Part shown: positions 11,495 through 19,748 of the stretch, in pieces
Numbering within the stretch: position 1 is the stretch's first letter
How the letters are laid out: each line of letters starts with the position of its first letter
NCBI GenBank assembly: GCA_964545715.1
Contig: CAZJHX010000024.1
Location: forward strand, 19,291-83,290
From: CAZJHX01 sp964545715
Lineage (GTDB): Bacteria > Myxococcota_A > UBA9042 > GCA-2863065
Direction: 5' to 3'
DNA: 64,000 nucleotides
Position numbers and translations under genes: made by a program
The notes under the pieces: model-generated
Databases searched by the model: none
Seen by the model: only the letters and a program-made list of their open reading frames with translations
What the model was told of the DNA's origin: nothing

Positions 11495-12771
11495 AAGGCA
11501 AGGCGACTCCAAAAAGTGAAGGTGGCCGCCGGAGCCAGTGATGAGAAGTCTACCGTCAACGGTGAGCCATCGGGGGCCGTGGCGGTCAGTATCAGGTCCG
11601 AATCGGCCGGGTCCAGCTCCCCGCCGTCGCCCCACAAGCTGAACGGCACCTGCGCGGCCAGCGCCAGCGTCAGCCAGCCCGTCGGCGCATACGAGATCGT
11701 CGGCACGACCAACCCGGTCCCGTCGCCCACATTCTGCACCCCCAGCGCGTTGGTCGACAGCTCGGGCAGCACGGCCAGCTGAAAGGAGAGCATCGCGTAG
11801 TCGCGCCCTCGAAAGACCGGGTCAAACTTGCCGCGTGTGGCGTCCCCACCGAACGGTAGCGGCGTCTCGCACTCGGGGCCCGCGATCTCGGTCGCCGACG
11901 CGACACCGCCCGCCGCGTCCGTCGAGCCGGCGCCGTTGCGGTAGTACTGCAGCGTGACCATCAGCAGCTCCAGCACATCGAAGCTGTAGTCGATGCCCAC
12001 GACCAGCTCTTCGAAGACCTCGCCCTCACCGTCGATGTGAATCGCCGACTCCACCCAGTAGCCCACGCCCAGCGTGCCGCGCACGTCCAGTCCCACCAGC
12101 CCGTCGTCGCTCTCCTGGCGATACGCCCCGACCAGCGAGACCTCGTGCTCACCCAGGCCCAGCGTGCCTCGGGCCGCCGCCCGCACCGCCGTGAAGTCGT
12201 CGTTGCTGCCCACAACCAGCTGCGTCTCGTGGTCTTCGCCGATCGGCATCGTGGCCCGAAGCGCGTTGACGCCGGCCCGAGGACGCCACGGCTGTGTCAG
12301 CAGCACCTCGGGAAACGGGTCCGTCGGGTTCACCACAAAACCCGAGCCCCATTGCACCGCCTGGCGCCCCAAGCGCAGATCCGCCGCGGGCAGATAGACG
12401 TCGGCATACAGCCGCTCCACGCTCAGATAGTCGTCCGCCGACGACACCGCCAACGTCTCGTTGCCGTGCTCCGGCCAGGTGCACCCCGCCGCGGTGAGCA
12501 GCGGCCCCGCCGGTGACTCCTCCAGCGTCCGCTTCAGCTCACCCTGCAGATTGCGGCCTTGAGAGAGCGCGGCCTCGACCGTCGTGGTCAGCACCACGCG
12601 CTCACTGATCTCCAGCGACAGCTCGGGTCGCACGCGCTCGATCAGCTGCCAGATGTCGCCGTCCACACCGGCCGACACATGGGCGCGCACCTCGAAGAAG
12701 CCGCCGCCCTTCTGCGCCTGTGCGGCGCCGGGCGCCAATATCGCCACAACGATCAGAATCGCCGCCTTCAT
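11491..12771 (-). CDS. outer-membrane beta-barrel protein (cluster A)
   Basis: A 426-aa protein with signal peptide (KAAILIVVAILAPGAAQA), alternating amphipathic strands and a C-terminal Phe (SRLAF), the usual recognition signal for beta-barrel insertion. A conserved block RLGRQAVQWGSGFVVNPTDP near residue 140 is shared in form with the barrel of cluster B (IGRQAVTWGTSQILKPADL). It resembles DUF1302-type outer-membrane proteins found beside lipid exporters. The ATG at 12771 follows GGGAGGAC; the upstream extension is spurious. It heads the run barrel-ATPase-permease-permease-LolA-like, so it may be the outer-membrane receptor or exit point of that system. Confidence 0.82.
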   Translation of the reverse strand: MKAAILIVVAILAPGAAQAQKGGGFFEVRAHVSAGVDGDIWQLIERVRPELSLEISERVVLTTTVEAALSQGRNLQGELKRTLEESPAGPLLTAAGCTWPEHGNETLAVSSADDYLSVERLYADVYLPAADLRLGRQAVQWGSGFVVNPTDPFPEVLLTQPWRPRAGVNALRATMPIGEDHETQLVVGSNDDFTAVRAAARGTLGLGEHEVSLVGAYRQESDDGLVGLDVRGTLGVGYWVESAIHIDGEGEVFEELVVGIDYSFDVLELLMVTLQYYRNGAGSTDAAGGVASATEIAGPECETPLPFGGDATRGKFDPVFRGRDYAMLSFQLAVLPELSTNALGVQNVGDGTGLVVPTISYAPTGWLTLALAAQVPFSLWGDGGELDPADSDLILTATAPDGSPLTVDFSSLAPAATFTFWSRLAF

Positions 12772-12791
12772 CTGCGGGCGTCCTCCCGGGC

Positions 12792-14219
12792 TCACGGTGC
12801 CATGCCCGGTTCGAACGGTCCAGGGGTCTCGATATGACCTTTTTTGCCCAGCCAGGCGCCCCACACGCGCACGCCGTCGCTGGTCGCCCCCGGATTGCTC
12901 GCAGGCGACGCCGCCACCTCGGGATCCGCGGCGGGCAAGCCGGTCGCGTCAAACCGGCGGCGCATCACCAGCGGCCACTCGGCCTCCTCCCAGAAGACCT
13001 CGAAGCCGCCGTCTGCGTACCCCGCTACAGCGGGCCGATGCTGATCGAACTCAGGCTCCAGGTGCACACGAACCGGCTCGCCGATCAGCTCGGCGCCGGC
13101 CATCGTGGCCACGTACACGTCGCGCTCTCCCGGCAGCCCCGCGCCAAAGGCCAACACAGCCCGATCTCCGCTGCCCGGCAGCCCGTGTACCATCACCCGA
13201 CCGTGATCGGTGTAGTCCGCAGCAAACACGTGCACAGGCGGCTCTCGGGGCGCGCCGTCCGCATCCAGGCGAAGCAGCCCAACGCCCTCGCCGTCGCGAA
13301 ACCCGATCACATACCCGGAGGTGGGATCGACGTCCGAGTCCAGGTAGGTCCAGGCCGGCCCAACCACACCCAGGTCGGCGATTTGCGCCCCCGTGGCATC
13401 GAACAGGCGCCCCATCACCGCGCCCGGTGTGCTGCCGGCCGCCGCGGTGTCATCCCAAAGCAGCAGCGCGCGGCCCTCGGGCGTGGCCGCCACGCGCACG
13501 GTCATGCGGCTGGTCGTGTGCGGGTGTGTCGGGGGCAGCGCGATGCAGCCGGACGCATCCTTGGAGTACAGCGCGTTGGTCTTTTCGGTCTCGAACGTGG
13601 TCTGTGCCAGCGGTGGGCCCGCGCCGGGCAGCGCGTCCGCCGGCCACCAGGTCAGCGTATGCCGATGCCACGACCACAGGTGCTTCACCTTGCACCGGCC
13701 GTCCTCGCACAGCTCGTCGCAGGACCACTGAAGCTCGGCCACCACCGCCACGACGGGCCCGTCCCCGTGGCGATCCAGGTCGAACCCGCGCGGATCTACC
13801 GGCGTTGTGCCGGCGCTCAAATCAGCCGCCAGCTCCGGCTCGCCCGCCGCCGCGCAATCGTCGACCCGGCGCACCACCAACTCGCCGTCCGGGGTGCGCG
13901 CCCACAGCGCTACGAAGCCGCCGCCTGGGGTGGACGCCAGCGCTACCGGCGCGTCAGACGCTCGCGCCGCCTCGGCCGACACTACCGTGGGCCCATCCAG
14001 CGCCGGGCACTCGACCGGACCCGCGTCGGGCTCGGCCACATCCGGGGCGTCAGGTACGGGCGGGGGGAGTTCAACAACGCTGTCGGGCACAACGGGGGCA
14101 GCGGGGACGTCGACAGTGGCGGGCGGCACATCCGGGACATCGGCGACCGGCTCAGGCGTTGCGGCCGTGGTGCAGCCGCAGATGATCACGGCGGTCAACA
14201 GCGCTGATGCTCGGCCCAT
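12792..14219 (-). CDS. tethered lipoprotein, probable propeller-like, unknown function
   Basis: A 475-aa predicted lipoprotein: lipobox VIICGC, then a 50-residue Pro/Val/Asp-rich tether (VADVPDVPPATVDVP) that would hold the domain away from the membrane. The body has repeated segments such as GGFVALWARTPDGEL, GRALLLWDDT and GGFEVFWEEAEW, with the look of a beta-propeller. A Cys-rich insert occurs near residue 165 (CDELCEDGRCK). The ATG at 14219 is preferred over the GTG at 14231 on signal-peptide length. It ends 20 bp before the cluster A barrel gene, so co-transcription with cluster A is likely. Confidence 0.72.
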   Translation of the reverse strand: MGRASALLTAVIICGCTTAATPEPVADVPDVPPATVDVPAAPVVPDSVVELPPPVPDAPDVAEPDAGPVECPALDGPTVVSAEAARASDAPVALASTPGGGFVALWARTPDGELVVRRVDDCAAAGEPELAADLSAGTTPVDPRGFDLDRHGDGPVVAVVAELQWSCDELCEDGRCKVKHLWSWHRHTLTWWPADALPGAGPPLAQTTFETEKTNALYSKDASGCIALPPTHPHTTSRMTVRVAATPEGRALLLWDDTAAAGSTPGAVMGRLFDATGAQIADLGVVGPAWTYLDSDVDPTSGYVIGFRDGEGVGLLRLDADGAPREPPVHVFAADYTDHGRVMVHGLPGSGDRAVLAFGAGLPGERDVYVATMAGAELIGEPVRVHLEPEFDQHRPAVAGYADGGFEVFWEEAEWPLVMRRRFDATGLPAADPEVAASPASNPGATSDGVRVWGAWLGKKGHIETPGPFEPGMAP

Positions 14220-14261
14220 CAAGACCTGCACGGTGCCACGACGCCGTTAGCCGTCGCAAGC

Positions 14262-15467
14262 TCAGGGCGCGGGGGTCTCGGTCAGGTTGTCCAATGAGAC
14301 GCGGGTGACCAGGGGGCGCATGCCCGCCGCCGCCGCGTCCGCGTAGACCTGCGCTGCGTTGGCCTGGGAGACGCAGTAATCCACGCTGAACACCGGCAGC
14401 CCGGCGGCGATGTACTTCGCGATGACGTCCAGCCGGCCCTGCGTCGACCACTCGTCGGCGTGGCGATAACCACCGTGCAGATCGCCCGCGACCGGCATGT
14501 CCGCGCGGCAGCTGTACAGGTCCATGTGATCGTCAGGCAGGCAGACGTTGTCCATCCCCGAGAGCGGTCCGTCACACACGCTCTGCTCGCACTGCACGCG
14601 ATCCGCCACCGTGTACGCCGAGCCGGCCTCGCCCGCCGTCCAGGGCGCGTCCCCGTCGCCGTAGAACCACGTGTCCTCCACCGCTAGACCGTCGATGGTC
14701 GCCAGGTAGCCGGCCGGGTCCCCGCTGTCATCGACCAGGTACGGCGCGTTCTGCACGATGACCACAAAGTCGTCCGACACGGCTCGGCCCGCCGCTTTGA
14801 TGTCAGCGATAAACCGGACCATCTCCTGAGCGGCATGCACGCCGTCAGCCTGGGCCGCTGCGATCACCGCCTCGTCGTCGTACGCCTCCACCCAGTCCAG
14901 ATAGACGCCGTCAAAGCCCGCCCGCGCCAGCTGTGCGATGAGGCCGTCCGGACCCAGCCAGATGGCGCGCCAGCCTGTGCGCCAGTAGGCCACGGTGTAG
15001 TTGTGCGCCCAGCCGTCCGGATCCTCGGCCACGATGAACGCCGGGTTGCCGGGCTGCCCGTCCTGGGGCGGCGCCCAGTCGGTGGTCCAGTAGGTGCGCC
15101 AGTCCTCGGCCTGTCCGACATCGATGTATGCCAGCAGCACCCGCGGCTCGCCGCTCGGCGTCGTGGCAAGGGCCTCCACGATCGCGGGCGTGTCGTAGGG
15201 ATCGGCGCACTCGGCGTCCCCGGGCGCGCCCGTCTCGTCACCCGTGCAGGCGCGGTGGTTGAGCCCGGGCTCGATCACCAGCAGGGGGTAGTCGGTGGCC
15301 GCCAGGGCGTCGACGGCGGCGGGGTCCTCCAGCCCCGCCAGCTGATACATCCACGACTGTGCGGCGGTCAGGCGACTGCCCTGCGGCGAGGGGCCGGACT
15401 GGGAAGCGGGCTGAGGGGAGCAACCAAAAACGAGGGCGGCCAGGCACGAGGCGACGAGACGGGACAT
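14262..15467 (-). CDS. lipoprotein glycoside hydrolase, GH114 / TM1410-like (endo-alpha-1,4-polygalactosaminidase family)
   Basis: A 401-aa predicted lipoprotein (lipobox LVFGC; ATG at 15467 with GGAGTTGCCC upstream). The catalytic-barrel features of the GH114/TM1410 family are visible: LAYIDVGQAEDWR, GFDGVYLDWVEAYDD with acidic residues at a strand end, FVVIVQNAP and GLPVFSVDYC. Known family members cleave galactosamine-containing polysaccharides such as exopolysaccharide Pel. This one would act at the cell surface or in the periplasm. The family call is good; the exact substrate is inference. Four Cys around residues 310-335 probably form disulfides. Confidence 0.82.
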   Translation of the reverse strand: MSRLVASCLAALVFGCSPQPASQSGPSPQGSRLTAAQSWMYQLAGLEDPAAVDALAATDYPLLVIEPGLNHRACTGDETGAPGDAECADPYDTPAIVEALATTPSGEPRVLLAYIDVGQAEDWRTYWTTDWAPPQDGQPGNPAFIVAEDPDGWAHNYTVAYWRTGWRAIWLGPDGLIAQLARAGFDGVYLDWVEAYDDEAVIAAAQADGVHAAQEMVRFIADIKAAGRAVSDDFVVIVQNAPYLVDDSGDPAGYLATIDGLAVEDTWFYGDGDAPWTAGEAGSAYTVADRVQCEQSVCDGPLSGMDNVCLPDDHMDLYSCRADMPVAGDLHGGYRHADEWSTQGRLDVIAKYIAAGLPVFSVDYCVSQANAAQVYADAAAAGMRPLVTRVSLDNLTETPAP

Positions 15468-15575
15468 GGGCAACTCCAGTGGTGATGACTCGCCACAGTC
15501 TTGGAGCAACGCCGGTGCCAACTGGCTGTTCGTTGTGCTGCGGTCCAGTCGCCCTGCCGCGACTCGTCTAGTCGT

Positions 15576-15600
15576 GTGATCCGATCACGCCCCGATCACG
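15576..15600. promoter_or_regulatory. palindrome plus repeated half-site (candidate operator)
   Basis: GTGATC-C-GATCAC (15576-15588) is a perfect palindrome. CCGATCACG occurs at 15581-15589 and again at 15592-15600, an 11-bp period (about one helical turn). The site is in the 149-bp gap upstream of the GH114-like gene (start 15467) and downstream of the TerB-like gene. It looks like a regulator site; no promoter hexamers could be assigned with confidence. Confidence 0.4.
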
Positions 15601-15616
15601 TGCTCACCTATGCCGG

Positions 15617-16012
15617 TCAGCGCTTTTGCAGCGACGCGACCATCAGCTGCTCTACGATCTTGTGCGCAAAGCCGAGCTTCTCGGCGAAATGGACGCTGAG
15701 CTTGTACTCGGTGCGCGCCAGCTTTCCGTCCGCCGCCACCATCCAGATGAGGTCGCTCAGCCACTGGCGGCGGATGTCCTCGTCTTCCGGTGCGTCGATA
15801 ACGATGTCCTGGTAGGCGCCCCGACGTGGTGGGATGCATGCCGCAAACTGCTCGGTCGTCATGCCCAGCTGGCGCACCACGTCAAACAGATACGCCTGCT
15901 CGTCCGGGTGCTCTTCACCGTCCGCCCCGGCCATCGCGTGCAGGGTCTGAATGTAGGCGCGCTTCTGGTGCGGCTTGAGCTCTGCCAGCGAGGTTCGGGT
16001 CTTCTCGTTCAC
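15617..16012 (-). CDS. TerB-like small cytoplasmic protein
   Basis: A 131-aa all-alpha protein resembling the TerB / DjlA N-terminal fold. The internal repeat has two acidic motifs characteristic of the family, AMAGADGEEHPDEQAYL and WMVAADGKLARTEY, each AxADG followed by acidic residues that may bind metal. The GTG at 16012 lies 4 nt after the upstream stop, implying translational coupling to the IPT-protein gene. Starts further upstream overlap that gene and add no family sequence. Role unknown; TerB-like proteins are linked to membrane stress and tellurite resistance operons, but no ter genes are nearby. Confidence 0.7.
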   Translation of the reverse strand: MNEKTRTSLAELKPHQKRAYIQTLHAMAGADGEEHPDEQAYLFDVVRQLGMTTEQFAACIPPRRGAYQDIVIDAPEDEDIRRQWLSDLIWMVAADGKLARTEYKLSVHFAEKLGFAHKIVEQLMVASLQKR

Positions 16013-16016
16013 GGAT

Positions 16017-18110
16017 TCACCATGTCGATATGACGGCAGCGTCTCGCGCATAGCTGCGCCATGCAAGTGGGTACCAGATGTCCCAATACTCCCAGGTCTC
16101 GGCGCTCAGCCCGGGCTCGTAGATGCGGGTGACCTCCAGCAGCGCCTCGTCGGCTTGGATGGGGTCGATGCCTTTTTGAAGCTGCAGCTCCGGCAGCTCG
16201 ACCCACGTCTCGGCGCCGTCGCCCACCATGATCCACTGCGGAAAGTAGAAGCCGTTGCCGGTCAGCAGCTTCACCATGTTCATGGTCGGCTCCACGCTCG
16301 GCTTGGCGTCCCACGCGACCAGATCGTTGAAGAAGGACAGCCCCGGTTCGGAGGCCATGAGCTCCGGGAATGTCAGCATCGGCCCCACATCCAGCGCCTG
16401 GATGCCGGCCGCAAACGCCGGCTGGCCCGGGCCCGCAAAGCCGACGACGGCAGCCAGATCACCGCCGAACTCGGGCGCCCACTCCAAATCCCAGCCTTGA
16501 CCGTCCCAGCGCAGCATCACCCCGCGCTCGCCCACGGCGTAGTTGATGCCGTCCGCCGTCGTGGTGATCGCCAGCAGGCGCTCGTCCGTCGGCGTTGCGA
16601 CCCCCACAAGCGGTCCATCGGCGGGCCCACGCAGCACCGTGCCGCCGTCGCCGGCGATCCACACGTTGCCCAGACTTGTGCCATGAACGGCATGCAGCGG
16701 AGCCACGGTGGGCAGCGGCGAGGCCGTCCAGACGTCGCCCTCCAGACGATGAAGCAGCGCGTCATCGCCCACCGCCAGCGCCACGCCCGAGTCAGACATC
16801 CACACGCCGCGCAGCGTCGTCTGCGGCGCCCCGTCCAGGGTTTGCCAGCCGGCCTCCGTACGCCGCAGCGCGACATGGTCACCGACCGCGATCGCGTGGT
16901 TCGGCGACGAGCCCCAGACCGCATTCAGATCCGCCTGCGTTCCAGTGTCCTCCGCCGTCCAGACGACCGCGTTGAAGGACAGCGCCGTGCCTGCATCGCC
17001 GACAACCAGCGCATGCCCGTCGTCTGCGCCCCACACTCCGTTGAGGTCCGCCTTGGTCGGGCTGAACTGTGGGAACCAGGCCCCCAGCGCGCGATGCGCG
17101 ATCAAGCCGCCCTGTCCGACCGCCCAAACGTCCTGCGGTCCCGTGCCCCACATCGCGTGCACGTCGCGGTAGATGCCCGCCGCCTCCACGTTCCACAGCC
17201 CGTCTTGATAGGTCGCCACCCGGTCGGCCTGCACCAGGTCCACGCCCCAGACGTGCGTGCGGCTGATCGCGTACTCACCGCCCCGCGCCTCGGCCTGAAA
17301 GTGATAGGTCACGCCCTCCAGGTCGCCGGTAAACGCTGTCGGCTGGCGCGGCAGATCCAGCCGATCCAGGCCCGCCGCCTCCAGCGTCTCCAGCGCCAGA
17401 TACCCGTCGGCGCCGAAGTCCAGCGCCACCTTCAGCTGCACGTCGGTCGGCTCCGCGATGCCCGTCCACGGGTCCACATATTCGGTCGGCGCGTCGTGCA
17501 GCCGCACCGGCACCGTCCGCGTGCGCGGGATGTCCAGCGTGATGTCGATGCCGTCGATCACGGTGTCGGGCATGGCGTGGATGTTGCGGTACACGCCCAT
17601 GGCCAGCGGCGTGAAGGTGTTCCACGGATCAAACGGCAGGCGCACGATGCCGCCCACACACACGATCGTCTTGTCGCCCGGGAAGACGGTCATCGACCAC
17701 GTCCCGTCCGCCTTGGCCCACGTCGACTGGAAGGCCTGGTCAAAGGGCTTGGCCGTCGTCGCCTGGCAGTACACCCATGGCTCGCCCGCATCCGGCGTGC
17801 ACACCGGGTCCACCGCACCGGCCTGATAACCGCACTTGTATCCATCTGGGCAGTCCGCGCTCTGCAGGCACTTTGCGGCGCACTGCGCGCCCTGGCTGGT
17901 GGGGTCGATGCACTCGTACCCATCGCCCCCGTCCTCGCCAACACAGTCCTCGGCCACATCGCACGGCGCGCAGTTGGCGGTCTCGCCCGGATCCTTGCCC
18001 AGCTCCGCCGCCTCGTCACATGTGATCGGCGGGATGATCACGTATTTGCCGATCCCCTGCACGGTGCCGCTCAGCTCCGGCCACAGCGGCTGCTCAGTCT
18101 CGGGGGGCAC
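16017..18110 (-). CDS. 3' portion of IPT-type lipoprotein gene, separated by in-frame TGA (697 codons)
   Basis: A 697-codon frame with no signal peptide at its apparent GTG start (18110). It lies in the same frame as the upstream IPT lipoprotein gene and is separated only by TGA and six Gly codons (18111-18128), a glycine-linker pattern. It contains a Cys-rich EGF-like segment (ANCAPCDVAEDC ... GYKC), a carboxypeptidase-regulatory-like beta domain, and then a run of short propeller-like repeats (DVWAVGQGGLIAHR, HALVVGDAGTALSF, VALAVGDDALLHRL, NVWIAGDGGTVLRG). It is best read as the C-terminal half of a 1,220-residue surface protein. Without read-through or a sequence error it could not be exported as annotated. 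Confidence 0.7.
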   Translation of the reverse strand: MPPETEQPLWPELSGTVQGIGKYVIIPPITCDEAAELGKDPGETANCAPCDVAEDCVGEDGGDGYECIDPTSQGAQCAAKCLQSADCPDGYKCGYQAGAVDPVCTPDAGEPWVYCQATTAKPFDQAFQSTWAKADGTWSMTVFPGDKTIVCVGGIVRLPFDPWNTFTPLAMGVYRNIHAMPDTVIDGIDITLDIPRTRTVPVRLHDAPTEYVDPWTGIAEPTDVQLKVALDFGADGYLALETLEAAGLDRLDLPRQPTAFTGDLEGVTYHFQAEARGGEYAISRTHVWGVDLVQADRVATYQDGLWNVEAAGIYRDVHAMWGTGPQDVWAVGQGGLIAHRALGAWFPQFSPTKADLNGVWGADDGHALVVGDAGTALSFNAVVWTAEDTGTQADLNAVWGSSPNHAIAVGDHVALRRTEAGWQTLDGAPQTTLRGVWMSDSGVALAVGDDALLHRLEGDVWTASPLPTVAPLHAVHGTSLGNVWIAGDGGTVLRGPADGPLVGVATPTDERLLAITTTADGINYAVGERGVMLRWDGQGWDLEWAPEFGGDLAAVVGFAGPGQPAFAAGIQALDVGPMLTFPELMASEPGLSFFNDLVAWDAKPSVEPTMNMVKLLTGNGFYFPQWIMVGDGAETWVELPELQLQKGIDPIQADEALLEVTRIYEPGLSAETWEYWDIWYPLAWRSYARDAAVISTW

Positions 18111-18128
18111 GCCCCCGCCGCCGCCACC

Positions 18129-19679
18129 TCATTGGTCGGGCCAGACCAGGTGCAGCGTCACGTTCTCGGCGTCGTAGGCAAACACGGTCGCTGTGCTGTG
18201 CATGCTCTTGGCGGCCGTCACCAACTGCTGTCCGTCCAGCCCGGGACCGCTGAACGTGATCTGTCCGCGATAGTCGGTCAGGCCCTGGTACGGCGTGCTC
18301 GGATCGTCGCCCAGCATGACGAACACGCCCTCGATCGGCTCGGGGATCGGGCACCAGCACAGCACCGTCACGTTCAACGCGCCGTCGATCGGCGGTCCCG
18401 ACGAGCCGCCCCACGCCGAGCGCGGGTCAAAGTAGCTGTAGGCCGCGCGCGCGTTGAGCTTCAACAGCCCCTGCACCACGCCAACGTCGACCACCCCGCC
18501 CTTGATGGCCTGCGGGGTCCGCGCCTGGATCTCCGTGGTCGACACCACCGTTGATTCGGCCTCCATCGCCCCGAACTGTGCCGTCGCCAGCTGGCCGAAT
18601 CCGGCGCCGTACACCGAGACCAGCGTGTCGCCCGCAATGGCGCCGTACCCGGGCGTCACCGCGTAGATCTCCGGCCCGTCCGGCGGGATGTAGGTAAAGC
18701 CGCCCACCAGGACGTCATGCCCGTCGTCGGTCTGCACCCGCACGTCCGCCGCGCCCGGACTACCCGGCGGCAGCGTCACCTTGATGAGCCCCTCGCCGGC
18801 CGAGAGGATCGTGGCCGGCAGGGCGCCCACCCGCACCTCGGTGGCCCCGTCCAGTCGCTGGCCCGTGATCGTCAGCTGCCCGCCGCCGGCCGGATCCTCG
18901 GTTTTGGGACCCACCGCATGGATCCGCGGCAGTCCATCAGCCAAGCCGATGGGCCCTGAAGGCGGCGACTCGCGCACGAAGGCGTCGTCCAGGCGCGCCA
19001 CATCCCACGGCGTGGCCACGATCACGTCATCCAAGCCCGGGCTCCCGGGCGGTGTGATCGCCGCGATCGTTTCACCGTCGATGATCGTGATGTTGATCGC
19101 CAGTCGCCCGCCGAACAGCAGCGCCGTGCCCTCGACAAAGCCCTTGCCGTAGACCAGCACCGGCTCGCCGCCGTCCGCACGCCCGGACTGCGGCTCGACG
19201 GCGGTGATCGCCAGCGCGTCCTCGTACAAGAAGCCGTCCGCCATAGTGGTGCGCGCGCCCTCTTTGGGCTCGTGGATCTCCACATCGACCATGCCCGCGG
19301 CGTGCGGCGGGGAGAACGCGTGAATCACCACCGGCGAGTGCACGATGACCTGCGTTGCCGGCACGCCGTCAAACGTCACGATCAGCCCCTCTTCAAAGCC
19401 CTGGCCCTTGATCACGACCAGCTCATGGCCGGCCGTTCGCCCGGTCACCGGCTCCAGCTTGTCGATGGAGAACCACGCGGGCGGCAGTCCGGGATCGGGC
19501 TCGACGGGCGTCCCCTGCTCGGGGTCCGGCTCCGCGATCGGCGGCTGCGTCGGCGGCGGTTGGGTTGGCGGCGGCTCCTCGGCGGGGGCATCACCGATGC
19601 GGGTCGGGCCCGAAGCCACGCAACCGCATACGAACACGCCGACTGCTGCCAGCCAGCGCACACTACGCCCTATTGTCAT
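18129..19679 (-). CDS. IPT/TIG-domain lipoprotein, 5' portion
   Basis: A 516-aa product with lipobox VFVCGC and a Pro/Thr-rich tether (PPPTQPPPTQPP), followed by at least four IPT/TIG immunoglobulin-like repeats. Each repeat has the GxGF(E/V)EG...V.FGG pattern (VIKGQGFEEGLIVTF, VYGKGFVEGTALLFG, ITGQRLDGATEVRVG, VYGAGFGQLATAQFG). The last part is a carboxypeptidase-regulatory-like domain that ends abruptly in WPDQ and TGA. The ribosome site GGAGGAAAT precedes ATG 19679. The same frame continues after the TGA (18111 onward) with a Gly6 linker and more secreted domains, so this is probably the N-terminal half of one longer gene. IPT lipoproteins of this design are usual surface proteins in Myxococcota. 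Confidence 0.82.
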   Translation of the reverse strand: MTIGRSVRWLAAVGVFVCGCVASGPTRIGDAPAEEPPPTQPPPTQPPIAEPDPEQGTPVEPDPGLPPAWFSIDKLEPVTGRTAGHELVVIKGQGFEEGLIVTFDGVPATQVIVHSPVVIHAFSPPHAAGMVDVEIHEPKEGARTTMADGFLYEDALAITAVEPQSGRADGGEPVLVYGKGFVEGTALLFGGRLAINITIIDGETIAAITPPGSPGLDDVIVATPWDVARLDDAFVRESPPSGPIGLADGLPRIHAVGPKTEDPAGGGQLTITGQRLDGATEVRVGALPATILSAGEGLIKVTLPPGSPGAADVRVQTDDGHDVLVGGFTYIPPDGPEIYAVTPGYGAIAGDTLVSVYGAGFGQLATAQFGAMEAESTVVSTTEIQARTPQAIKGGVVDVGVVQGLLKLNARAAYSYFDPRSAWGGSSGPPIDGALNVTVLCWCPIPEPIEGVFVMLGDDPSTPYQGLTDYRGQITFSGPGLDGQQLVTAAKSMHSTATVFAYDAENVTLHLVWPDQ

Positions 19680-19748
19680 ATTTCCTCCACCGGATGCCCC
19701 GCCCCAGGCAGCGCCATCTTAGCAGATTTCGCCTGCGAAGCGGCGCCC

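Noticed and set aside
7545..12771. Cluster A as a plain MacAB drug exporter or standard LolCDE
   Set aside because: There is no MacA-type adaptor or TolC-like protein and no LolB; a LolA-like carrier and a beta-barrel are present instead, so neither label fits fully.
12584..14185. Two long plus-strand frames (533 and 495 codons)
   Set aside because: Both lie opposite the tethered lipoprotein and barrel genes and have shadow-type composition.
15975..18554. 859-codon open frame on the plus strand
   Set aside because: Antisense to the IPT lipoprotein gene; the product is His/Arg-rich low-complexity text with no motif or signal peptide.
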